NCBI GenBank assembly: GCA_003152795.1
Contig: PMBA01000288.1
Coordinates: 3,589 to 14,047, forward strand
DNA: 10,459 nt
Direction of reading: 5' to 3'
DNA from: Acidobacteriaceae bacterium
Lineage (GTDB): Bacteria; Acidobacteriota; Terriglobia; Terriglobales; Acidobacteriaceae
Positions 1 through 6,358 of this stretch are shown one piece after another (the first letter of the stretch is position 1; each line of letters starts with the position of its first letter). Made by a program: the position numbers and the translations under genes. Under the pieces are notes generated by a model. The model searched no databases. It had not been told where the DNA came from and worked only from the letters and a program-made list of their open reading frames with translations.

Positions 1-1068
1 AGCGGCAGCCTGTGGAATACGGATATCTCGGCGGCAGCGGTCGATCCTAACTCCACGAGCATTATTACTAACTGGGTTGGCGCCGTGAATGTGCATCCGG
101 ACTTCGGGACAGATCCGACTTATGGCATTCCCTACGTGGTGGTGAATAGCAGCCAGGGGTTTGTGGGTGTGAACCTTGAAGCCTATGGCGACGAGAGCGA
201 CCCGGGGCCGATGCCAGTGCCCGCCAACGCGCCGGTGGAAGGCGGGTCGTCGAGCAGCGGAGACCGCCACGTGCTGGTGCTCGATAACAGCAACTGCTTT
301 CTCTACGAACTGTACAACTCCTCGGTCAATCCTGACGGAAGCTGGAACGCGGATTCGACAGCGGTGTGGGACTTGCTGGGCAATGGCAATGCGCAGCGGC
401 CGTACACATGGACCTCCGCCGATGCGGCGGGATTGCCGGTTTTTCCGGGGCTGGTGCGATACGATGAGGTCACGGCGGGACAGATTCAGCATGCCTTCCG
501 GTTTACCCTGCCGCAGACGAGCGCGGCGTTCACTCCCCCGGCGTCGCACTGGGCAGCAACTTCGAGCGATCCTTCAGCGCCGCCCATGGGCATGCGCCTG
601 AGGCTCAAGGCAAGCTACGACGTTTCGGGCTTCTCGGCCAATATGCAGGTGATTCTGGCGGCGATGAAAAAGTATGGTCTGATTCTGGCCGATAACGGCA
701 GCGCTTTGTATGTTACAGGAGTATCCGATGGTCGCTGGGGTTCCGACCTGGATTCGCTGAAAACCGTGCCTGCCTCCGCTTTCGAAGTTGTGCAGATGAA
801 CCCTGTGTACACCAATGCGAACGTTCCAACCGGCGCGGCTCCGGTGATTGCGAGTTTTGGTGCGACGCCGGCGCACGTTGCTTCAGGAGGCAGCGTGACT
901 CTTTCCTGGAGTGCGACCGATTCCCAGTATGCAATCGTCTCGCCCGGAGCAGGCGCGGTTCGGGGGTCCAGTGTAACAGTTACTCCGACCGCGACGACCA
1001 CCTATACGTTGTATGCGACGAACCAGTATGGCCGGACGAGCGCAACGGTCACGGTCAACGTGCCGTAG
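1..1068 (+). CDS. Secreted/surface protein with C-terminal Ig-like domain, 5' truncated
   Basis: The frame is open from the first base of the window, so the true start lies upstream; an internal GTG at 85 is unlikely to be the start. The 355 visible residues contain no transmembrane segment. The last 75 or so residues (about 281-355) form a compact Ig-like beta domain of a type common in exported acidobacterial and myxobacterial proteins: a Gly-Gly-Ser-Val-Thr-Leu-Ser-Trp strand, then a Thr-rich strand (TATTTYTLYATN) and a final Val/Thr strand. The larger N-terminal part is rich in Gly, Ser, Asn and aromatics and includes a region with MRLRLKASYDVSGFS and a following ILAAMKKYGLILADNGS segment. 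I have seen that pattern in uncharacterised exported proteins but cannot assign an activity. It converges with the BHMT-like gene (51-bp gap) and is probably unrelated to it. Export is inferred; the signal peptide is outside the window. Confidence 0.75.
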   Translation, partial: SGSLWNTDISAAAVDPNSTSIITNWVGAVNVHPDFGTDPTYGIPYVVVNSSQGFVGVNLEAYGDESDPGPMPVPANAPVEGGSSSSGDRHVLVLDNSNCFLYELYNSSVNPDGSWNADSTAVWDLLGNGNAQRPYTWTSADAAGLPVFPGLVRYDEVTAGQIQHAFRFTLPQTSAAFTPPASHWAATSSDPSAPPMGMRLRLKASYDVSGFSANMQVILAAMKKYGLILADNGSALYVTGVSDGRWGSDLDSLKTVPASAFEVVQMNPVYTNANVPTGAAPVIASFGATPAHVASGGSVTLSWSATDSQYAIVSPGAGAVRGSSVTVTPTATTTYTLYATNQYGRTSATVTVNVP

Positions 1069-1119
1069 GGTGGGAGACGCCCGGTTCTCCGACGGTACGA
1101 TTCGCCTGCATATCGATAT

Positions 1120-2112
1120 TTACTTGGTAGTTACATTGTCATGATCGTAATACTCATAGGCCGACATGGGTTTAGCGCCGCCTTTTTTCCAGATACGGCT
1201 CTCGGCCGGGAGTTTTCCCAAAACTCGGGCCATTTCTCTTACGTGCATGGCCACCGATCCGCAGCATGATCCTATATAGTTGATGCCGATTTCCCGGGCT
1301 CGCAGAGCATAGTCTCCCATTTGCTTGCGAGTTAGTTGAAGAGGGTCGAGGGCATAAGGGAATTCCGGGAGGCTGGTGAAGTCGGGCTTGTCGTTCGGCG
1401 TGTTATAAGCCACTGGCTGGCAGGCCAGGTAACCGTCGACAGCCTTGCGCATCTGTTCCATGGGGCCGAGGATGTGTTGGGGGGGACGGAGGCAGTTCAT
1501 GCCCACGATGTCGGCTCCAGCGTCCAATAGGGTCTTAGCGGCGGTGGCGGCGTTAGTTCCTTCAGCGGTTTGGTCTTTGTTTTCGAAGCAGATCGTAACC
1601 ATTACTGGGAGTCCGGTTTTCTTAGCCCGCTCGACGCACAGGAGCGCTTCACCCAACCAGGAGAAAGTCTCGCCGATAATGAAGTCGACGCCCTCGTCGC
1701 ATTGGACCTTGAGTTGTTCGTCGAAGGTTTGACGGACGCGGTCGGCGGCGGTGGGGCTGTTGGGTTCGTACATCCACGTCAGGCTCAGGTTGCCCGCCAC
1801 CAGGCATTGATCGCCAGCCACTTCTTTGGCGACGCGGACGGCGGAACGGTTGATATCGTCGACGCGGTCTTCAAGGCCGACCGTCGCCAGTTTGTCGCGG
1901 CTGGCGTAAAAAGTCAGGGCCTGGAGGACTTCGGCGCCTGCCTCGCGGAATTCGATGTGGAGTTCGCGCAGGGCATCCGGGTAAACGATTGCAACCTCGG
2001 GGGTGAAAGGACCGGGGCGCACCCATCCACGCTTTTCAAGTTCGAGTAAGTAGCCGCCGTCGCCGAGGACGGGGCCGTGTTTCAGTCGTTCGAGAATACC
2101 CTGCTTGGGCAT
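1120..2112 (-). CDS. Betaine-homocysteine S-methyltransferase-like enzyme
   Basis: A 330-residue zinc methyltransferase of the homocysteine S-methyltransferase family, closest in pattern to BHMT, which transfers a methyl from glycine betaine to homocysteine to give methionine and dimethylglycine in the cytoplasm. The TIM barrel begins with GDGG (17-20) and EKRG, then GPFTPE (34-39) and LTFYASRDKL (66-75). The zinc ligands are Cys207 (GMNC) and Cys283-Cys284 (GSCCG), and Glu148 matches human Glu159. LPEFPYALDP near 248-257 is a BHMT hallmark. The human C-terminal dimerisation extension is missing. Relative to the human betaine pocket, Trp44 is Phe36 and Tyr160 is Thr149, so the methyl donor could be another betaine or an onium compound. 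The open frame runs on to 2262, but the ATG at 2112 has an ideal AGGAG five bases before it and does not overlap the neighbour. It is the last gene of the leftward unit, 23 bp after the DinB gene. Confidence 0.9.
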   Translation of the reverse strand: MPKQGILERLKHGPVLGDGGYLLELEKRGWVRPGPFTPEVAIVYPDALRELHIEFREAGAEVLQALTFYASRDKLATVGLEDRVDDINRSAVRVAKEVAGDQCLVAGNLSLTWMYEPNSPTAADRVRQTFDEQLKVQCDEGVDFIIGETFSWLGEALLCVERAKKTGLPVMVTICFENKDQTAEGTNAATAAKTLLDAGADIVGMNCLRPPQHILGPMEQMRKAVDGYLACQPVAYNTPNDKPDFTSLPEFPYALDPLQLTRKQMGDYALRAREIGINYIGSCCGSVAMHVREMARVLGKLPAESRIWKKGGAKPMSAYEYYDHDNVTTK

Positions 2113-2117
2113 AAGTG

Positions 2118-2122
2118 CTCCT
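2118..2122 (-). promoter_or_regulatory. Ribosome binding site of the BHMT-like gene
   Basis: On the minus strand AGGAG lies five bases before the ATG at 2112, inside the 23-bp gap after the DinB gene. This decides the start and rejects the upstream in-frame extension, which would code for an Arg/His/Pro-rich stretch overlapping the DinB gene. Confidence 0.8.
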
Positions 2123-2135
2123 GTGTGAGATGAGG

Positions 2136-2645
2136 TCATTTGCTTGGGGTTAGGATGCGCTCGATTTGGTGAATATGGTTGACATCGTGTCCGGCTACCA
2201 TGCGGACCATGTGCTCGATGGATTCCCTGCCGCGTTCGGCATGCTCGCCGTAGTGCTTCCATTGTTCGGGGGAAAGAGATTTCAAAAGCGCAAGATTGGC
2301 TTCGCGCACGGCGCGGTGTAACTCAAGGGACTTGCGGAAATCGCGTTTGGCATAGTGTCCGGCGATGACCCACGCGTCCTGATCATAGGCTTGGACGGGG
2401 GTTCCGGGAGATCCCAGAATCGAGCGCATTCGCCAACCGACTACGATTTCGACGTCGGCGAGATGGGCCAGGATTTCGGCAACAGACCATTTGTCGGCTG
2501 CGGGGCGCTTGCGGAGTCTGGCCGTGGGGACACCTTTGATAAGGCGAGCCAGTTTCTTGTTAGTGGAGCCCTGGGTTTTGATCGGGTCGAGTCCCTGGGC
2601 GTTGGCCAGGATGCGCTGGGTATATTGTTGAGCGGTTTCGGACAT
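2136..2645 (-). CDS. DinB-fold (DinB_2/DfsB superfamily) protein
   Basis: A 169-residue predicted four-helix-bundle protein with the metal-binding histidine triad of the DinB superfamily. His61 sits in KWSVAEILAHLADVE, and His153 and His157 sit in the C-terminal HDVNHIHQIERI, giving the usual H...HxxxH arrangement. Members of the superfamily include damage-inducible proteins of unknown function, thiol-dependent isomerases and transferases using bacillithiol or mycothiol, and the N-terminal domain of EgtB. No specific reaction can be assigned. A good ribosome binding site (AAAGGAGA, with GGAG eight bases before the ATG) supports the start. The gene sits 45 bp after the DAO-family flavoenzyme gene and 23 bp before the BHMT-like gene, so co-transcription with both is likely. 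It may handle a reactive intermediate such as formaldehyde or a thiol adduct released by demethylation, but that is inference from position only. Confidence 0.85.
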   Translation of the reverse strand: MSETAQQYTQRILANAQGLDPIKTQGSTNKKLARLIKGVPTARLRKRPAADKWSVAEILAHLADVEIVVGWRMRSILGSPGTPVQAYDQDAWVIAGHYAKRDFRKSLELHRAVREANLALLKSLSPEQWKHYGEHAERGRESIEHMVRMVAGHDVNHIHQIERILTPSK

Positions 2646-2690
2646 TGTAGAGTCTCCTTTGCTTCGAAAGCCCCGGAGTCGAATTACTGG

Positions 2691-3869
2691 TTAGTCGTCT
2701 TTGTACTCGAAATCTGCTTTGATGGGGCGGTCCTCTTGAAATCGAGCAGGGGAAAACGGAGTTATGTCCACCGTTGTCGCCTTGCCGTCGAGAATTAATT
2801 CGGACATAACCAAGCCAATGGCGGGTGAGAGTTTGAAGCCCATGCCGGAAAAACCGGCGCAGAGAAAGAGGCCTTCTACCGTGGGGACAGTACCTAGCAA
2901 CGGACGCGAGTCTGGAGTTACGTCGTAGACGCCGGTTACGCCCCGCATGACTTCGGCGCTTTCCAGCTTCGGGAGACGGCGGGCTGCCCGGTCGATAATG
3001 CCCTCTAAGTCGGTTTCAGAGGGGCGCTGGGGGAAGTTATCAGGGTCGATAGGGCGGCTGCCGTAGAAATCACCAACCAGAAACTTATCGTTCGCGTCTG
3101 AGCGGAAGTAAGTGGCAGTGACGGAGTCAATGCAGGCCGCGCCGGGCTTCATCGAGGGCGCGTTCTTCAGGATGGCTACCTGATGGAATTCGTTTTCGAT
3201 TGGAGGATCAAAGCCGGTGGACTGGAACAGTGGCCGCGTCCAGGGGCCGGTGGCCGCGATGACCGTGGGGGCGTGGATGTCCCCCTGATCGGTTCTCACA
3301 CCGCGGATGCGTCCGGCTTCGATCAGGAAACTGGTGGCGCGAGTCTTTGAGAGATAGGCTGCACCTGAGTCGCGGGCCCGGCGCAGGAAATCGTTCGCTA
3401 CGACGTTACCGTCACCGTAACCAGAGTCGGGTTCATAGGCGGCCAGTTCTACGTCGTCCAGTTGCCAGTCGGGCTCAAGATCCTGGAGTTGATGGCGATC
3501 GATGAGTTGGACGTTTGCGCCGAGTTCTTTCTGCATGGCGACATTTCGTTTCAGAGCTTCAGATTCGCCGGGGTGAACGATACGGACGAATCCGGTTTTG
3601 CGAAACTCACCGGGCTCCCCGACAATGTCGCGCCAGTGCTGGAATACTTTGAGGCTGATCAGTGCGAGTTGAACTTCAGGGGGAAAGCTATAGTGCATCC
3701 GCACTAAGGCGGAGGAGCGCCCGCTGCCGCCGCTGCCAGCGTGGTCTTTGTCGAGGACAGCGATGCGTCCGGCGCTGCGCCGCGCGAGATGGAAGGCGAT
3801 GGAAGCTCCCATGACCCCGGCGCCGAGAATGATGAAGTCGGCATTTTTGGGGAGGCCGTTGGCGCTCAT
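2691..3869 (-). CDS. DAO-family FAD-dependent oxidoreductase, sarcosine oxidase-like
   Basis: A 392-residue soluble flavoenzyme of the D-amino-acid/sarcosine oxidase (DAO) family. The N-terminal Rossmann dinucleotide motif is ILGAGVMGASIAFHLA (14-29), followed by an acidic strand end (VLDKD) and a GSGGSGRSSALVR loop that contacts FAD. The C-terminal part has VYDVTPDSRPLLG (314-326) and LCAGFSGMGFKLSPAIG (336-352), the signature shared by sarcosine oxidase, the SoxB beta subunit and dimethylglycine dehydrogenase. Relatives oxidise the C-N bond of secondary or tertiary amines to an imine, then release formaldehyde or another aldehyde. The residue matching the flavin-linking Cys of monomeric sarcosine oxidase is Gly313, so FAD is probably not bound covalently there. 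The ATG at 3869 overlaps the stop of the upstream gene by 4 bp (ATGA) and has an AAGGAGG site, so translational coupling is expected. The 392-residue length fits a single-domain enzyme without the folate domain of dimethylglycine dehydrogenase. Substrate unknown. Confidence 0.88.
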   Translation of the reverse strand: MSANGLPKNADFIILGAGVMGASIAFHLARRSAGRIAVLDKDHAGSGGSGRSSALVRMHYSFPPEVQLALISLKVFQHWRDIVGEPGEFRKTGFVRIVHPGESEALKRNVAMQKELGANVQLIDRHQLQDLEPDWQLDDVELAAYEPDSGYGDGNVVANDFLRRARDSGAAYLSKTRATSFLIEAGRIRGVRTDQGDIHAPTVIAATGPWTRPLFQSTGFDPPIENEFHQVAILKNAPSMKPGAACIDSVTATYFRSDANDKFLVGDFYGSRPIDPDNFPQRPSETDLEGIIDRAARRLPKLESAEVMRGVTGVYDVTPDSRPLLGTVPTVEGLFLCAGFSGMGFKLSPAIGLVMSELILDGKATTVDITPFSPARFQEDRPIKADFEYKDD

Positions 3870-5494
3870 GTGACCGCCTCCTTGAATTTCCCTTTTTTCA
3901 AATCGCGCAGGACCTGATGAGCGGCGTTGTGGCCGGGGGCGCCAGTGACGCCGCCGCCGGGATGAGCTCCGGCGCCGCATAAGTAGAGGCCTGCGATCGG
4001 GGTGCGGTACTGCGACCATCCAGCGACGGGGCGATTAAAAAATAACTGTTCGAGATTGAGGTCGCCGTGGAAGATGTTGCCCTGGGTGAGCCCGTAGGTG
4101 CGTTCGAGATCGAGCGGGGTAAGAACCTGGCGGGCAACGATTGCACCGGGAACGTTAGGCGCGTATTCGGCGATCTTCTTTACCACACGGTCGCCCAGCA
4201 GTTCGCGATTCTCGTCCCATGAGCCGGTGCGAAGTTTGTAGGGAACGTACTGCACGAAGCAGGTCATGACGTGCTTGCCGGCGGGTGCCAGGGATGGGTC
4301 GGCGTTCGAAGCGATGACGCAATCAACCCAGAGCTGTTCGGGAATCTCTCCGAACTTGGCGATATCGTAGCAGCGCTCGGCGAATTCCAGCGAGGGGACG
4401 AGGGTGAAAAGGGAACGCTGCTGCGGCTCGAAGGTTGGCGGCGTGCCGATGAAGCGGGGTTCTTCGGCGAGAACCATGTTGACTTTGGCGCAGGGGCCGT
4501 CCATTTTAATGCCGCGGATCGCGTGGACGAAATCGGCGGGCAGATCGCGCTGCGGGACCATGGCCAGGAATGTGCGTTTGGGATCTGCGTTGGAGAGCAC
4601 GACGCGGGCGCGGATTTCAGTGCCGTCTTCAAGGACGACGGCGCGCACTCTTCCATCGCGCGAATCGATCTGCCGGACTGGGCTGCTGGTGCGGATTTCG
4701 GATCCAAAGGCGCGGGCAGCCTTCGCCATGGCGTTGGTGATGGAGCCCATGCCGCCCATGACATGGCCGTAGAAGCCTTGCTGCTCTTGCTCGCCGCCGC
4801 TGAGTAAGTGGAAGAGCAGGCCGAGGGCGGTGCCGGGTTGGTAAGGGCCTCCGTGTTTGCCGTAAACATTGTTGGCGAGGAAGAGCGTCTTTATTTTTTC
4901 CGATTCGTAGTTGCGGTCGAGAAAGTCGCCGAGGCTGCCAGTGAGGAACGAGACCAGTTGCGAGATTTCGGAGGTGGAGATTCCGCGAAAGCGTTTACCG
5001 GCGCGGAACAACTCGAGCCATCCGCCCAAGGACTGGGTGCCGGGCTGCGGCGGTGGCTCAAGAAAAAATGGTTGGAGATATCGGGCTAGTTTCTTGAGGC
5101 GATCGTCGATACGGACGAAAGTTGCGGCGTCCTGGGGAGAAATCTTGCGGAGTTCTTCGACGACACGATCCCGATTTGCCCACCAGGAAACGAGATGGCC
5201 GTCGGGGAAAGGGACCTGCAGGGCAGGATCGCACGGAACCATGCGGAGTCCGTGATTGGCGAGATGAAGGTCGCGGATGACTTCGGGCCGAAGCATGCTG
5301 GCGATGTAAGACGTAGTGGAAGCACGGCAGCCGGGCGCGATTTGCTCGGTGACACAGCACCCGCCGACGATGTCGCGGCGTTCCAGGACGAGGGTGGAGT
5401 ATCCAGCGCGGGCGAGATAGGCGGCCGCGGTCAGGCCGTTGTGGCCAGCGCCGATAATGACGGCGTCGTACAGCGACTTTAGACGGCTAGGCAT
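3866..5494 (-). CDS. Phytoene dehydrogenase/PYROXD2-like FAD oxidoreductase
   Basis: A 542-residue FAD enzyme of the COG1233 (CrtI-like, PYROXD2) family. It opens with AVIIGAGHNGLTAAAYLARAG (from 11), the dinucleotide-binding motif, then LERRDIVGGCC (38-47) and the family's STTSYI region. It closes with LYLCGAGAHPGGGVTGAPGHNAA (503-525), a C-terminal FAD-contact motif very like PYROXD2. Carotenoid desaturases belong to the same fold, but no carotenoid gene is nearby, and PYROXD2-like proteins have no settled substrate. Given the neighbours, oxidation of an amine or a downstream intermediate is plausible. It is the first gene of the leftward unit. I prefer the ATG at 5494; a TTG at 5512 is in frame but would be covered by operator 5499-5511. 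Neither start has a Shine-Dalgarno sequence, which fits a very short leader or leaderless mRNA. Confidence 0.88.
   Translation of the reverse strand: MPSRLKSLYDAVIIGAGHNGLTAAAYLARAGYSTLVLERRDIVGGCCVTEQIAPGCRASTTSYIASMLRPEVIRDLHLANHGLRMVPCDPALQVPFPDGHLVSWWANRDRVVEELRKISPQDAATFVRIDDRLKKLARYLQPFFLEPPPQPGTQSLGGWLELFRAGKRFRGISTSEISQLVSFLTGSLGDFLDRNYESEKIKTLFLANNVYGKHGGPYQPGTALGLLFHLLSGGEQEQQGFYGHVMGGMGSITNAMAKAARAFGSEIRTSSPVRQIDSRDGRVRAVVLEDGTEIRARVVLSNADPKRTFLAMVPQRDLPADFVHAIRGIKMDGPCAKVNMVLAEEPRFIGTPPTFEPQQRSLFTLVPSLEFAERCYDIAKFGEIPEQLWVDCVIASNADPSLAPAGKHVMTCFVQYVPYKLRTGSWDENRELLGDRVVKKIAEYAPNVPGAIVARQVLTPLDLERTYGLTQGNIFHGDLNLEQLFFNRPVAGWSQYRTPIAGLYLCGAGAHPGGGVTGAPGHNAAHQVLRDLKKGKFKEAVT
3877..3883 (-). 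promoter_or_regulatory. Ribosome binding site of the DAO-family oxidoreductase gene
   Basis: AAGGAGG on the minus strand, seven bases before the ATG at 3869 and inside the 3' end of the upstream gene. It fixes the start and rules out the 50-residue in-frame extension up to 4019, which is Arg/Pro-rich and only a shadow of the upstream gene. Confidence 0.85.
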
Positions 5495-5498
5495 GGAC

Positions 5499-5511
5499 TG
5501 ACCAATGGTCA
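5499..5511. promoter_or_regulatory. Predicted TetR-type operator O1 (leftward unit)
   Basis: TGACCAATGGTCA is a perfect inverted repeat with 6-bp arms around one central base. It lies four bases before the ATG of the leftward flavoenzyme gene and matches O2 (TGACCGACGGTCA) at 11 of 13 positions, with the two differing bases changing symmetrically. Binding here would cover the likely transcription start of the leftward genes. Confidence 0.8.
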
Positions 5512-5555
5512 AAATGAAACAGGCCCCGGTTGAAAGAAACTAACGAAACCTCAAG

Positions 5556-5579
5556 AAAAAAGCCATTGAAAAATGGCTT
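5556..5579 (-). terminator. Stem-loop with T-run facing leftward in the divergent promoter region
   Basis: Bases 5560-5567 (AAGCCATT) pair perfectly with 5572-5579 (AATGGCTT) around a 4-base loop. On the minus strand the 3' arm runs directly into six T residues, the shape of an intrinsic terminator. The stem has only three G-C pairs, so strength is doubtful. It could stop leftward read-through from the tetR side, act as a leader attenuator, or be incidental. On the plus strand the loop overlaps the predicted -35 of the TetR gene. Confidence 0.4.
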
Positions 5580-5595
5580 AAGGGTGCTGTATCGT
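5566..5595 (+). promoter_or_regulatory. Predicted sigma70-type promoter of the TetR-Rieske unit
   Basis: TTGAAA (5566-5571), an 18-base spacer and TATCGT (5590-5595) form a fair -35/-10 pair. The expected start point near 5602 falls inside operator O2, so binding of the repressor would block its own transcription. Four of six -10 bases match the E. coli consensus; the sigma preference of the host is unknown. Confidence 0.5.
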
Positions 5596-5598
5596 TCG

Positions 5599-5613
5599 TT
5601 GACCGACGGTCAA
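5599..5613. promoter_or_regulatory. Predicted TetR-type operator O2 (TetR-Rieske unit)
   Basis: TTGACCGACGGTCAA is a perfect 15-bp palindrome about a central A. Its 13-bp core repeats the O1 design, with centres 101 bp apart. It begins three bases after the predicted -10 and ends 22 bases before the TetR start codon, the classic place for an autorepressor site. Confidence 0.85.
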
Positions 5614-5635
5614 GAAACATTGGAGGAATTGGGCC

Positions 5636-6358
5636 ATGGAGGGAATTACCAGCAGTCTGGCGAAACCGACGCAAATGAGGCGAGACGGGAAACCGCGTCC
5701 GCGGTCGGAAGCGAAGCGGGCGCAGATTGTGGAGGTGGCGATCCGGCATTTTGCCGAGCGCGGGTATAGTGCGGCACGGGTGGAAGATATCGCGGCGCAG
5801 TTAGGCATCGCCAAGGGATCGGTGTTCCAGCATTTCAAGAGCAAGGACGGATTATTTTTCGAGGCTTACAAGAAGGCGGTGCAGTCGTTTCCGAAATATA
5901 TGCAAGCTCCCGCGGCGGTGCAGGAGGGGGGACTCTTTGAAGTTCTGCGCTACTGGCTGGGGCGAACCGAGAACATGGTGCGGGATAACTGGTCGTCATA
6001 CCGAATCTATCTGATTGGTAACTATGGAACGGATCTGGCCCTGCGGAGGGAGATCAACCGCTATCTGGTGGAGGAGGATCCTTACGGATGGCATGACTTT
6101 GTGCGCTTCGGAGTGAAGCGGGGAGAATTACGTCCGGACCTGGATGTGGACATGATCGGATCGATCCTGGAGTGGACGATGGACCGGTTCCAGGATGCGC
6201 TGCTTACAGAGGAGTTAGATCCTGGATTGTTTCGTAAGTCGGGACCAGTCCCGGAGGAGAAAGAAAGGCGGATTGAGCAGTTTGTGGAGTTGTTGCGGCG
6301 GGCGATTGGCTCGGACAAAATGCAGATTACGGGGAAGAAGGCATGCGGAATGGGATGA
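5636..6358 (+). CDS. TetR/AcrR-family transcriptional regulator
   Basis: A 240-residue regulator. The N-terminal DNA-binding domain (about 26-72) has the TetR_N pattern: IVEVAIRHFAERGYSAARVEDIA, then the helix-turn-helix AAQLGIAKGSVFQHFKSK and the FFEAYKKAV helix. The remaining 165 or so residues should form the helical ligand-binding and dimerisation domain, which is too variable to name a ligand. GGAGG nine bases before the ATG supports this start. A basic, Arg-rich tail of about 20 residues precedes the HTH domain. The gene sits beside two matching palindromes in its own and the divergent promoter, so it most likely represses both units until an inducer, probably the pathway substrate or an intermediate, binds. 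Its 3' end overlaps the Rieske gene by 16 bp, or 4 bp if the alternative Rieske start is used, so the two are co-transcribed. Confidence 0.92.
   Translation: MEGITSSLAKPTQMRRDGKPRPRSEAKRAQIVEVAIRHFAERGYSAARVEDIAAQLGIAKGSVFQHFKSKDGLFFEAYKKAVQSFPKYMQAPAAVQEGGLFEVLRYWLGRTENMVRDNWSSYRIYLIGNYGTDLALRREINRYLVEEDPYGWHDFVRFGVKRGELRPDLDVDMIGSILEWTMDRFQDALLTEELDPGLFRKSGPVPEEKERRIEQFVELLRRAIGSDKMQITGKKACGMG

Noticed and set aside
1071..1089. Short inverted repeat (GGAGA ... TCTCC) between the convergent genes at 1068 and 1120
   Set aside because: Only a 5-bp stem with an 8-base loop and no T-run on either strand, so it does not support a terminator call.
2113..2262. 50-residue N-terminal extension of the BHMT-like frame
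   Set aside because: It overlaps the DinB gene, has an Arg/His/Pro-rich composition, and the ATG at 2112 has an ideal ribosome binding site.
3870..4019. 50-residue N-terminal extension of the DAO-family frame
   Set aside because: It lies inside the end of the upstream flavoenzyme gene, is mostly Arg/Pro/Ser, and the ATG at 3869 has AAGGAGG upstream and an ATGA overlap.
4271..4807. 178-codon plus-strand open frame inside the PYROXD2-like gene
   Set aside because: No recognisable domain, and the opposite strand encodes a full-length flavoenzyme with motifs at both ends.
3866..5494. Carotenoid biosynthesis role for the phytoene-dehydrogenase-like gene
   Set aside because: No phytoene synthase or other carotenoid gene is nearby, and the C-terminal motif is closer to PYROXD2-type proteins than to CrtI desaturases.
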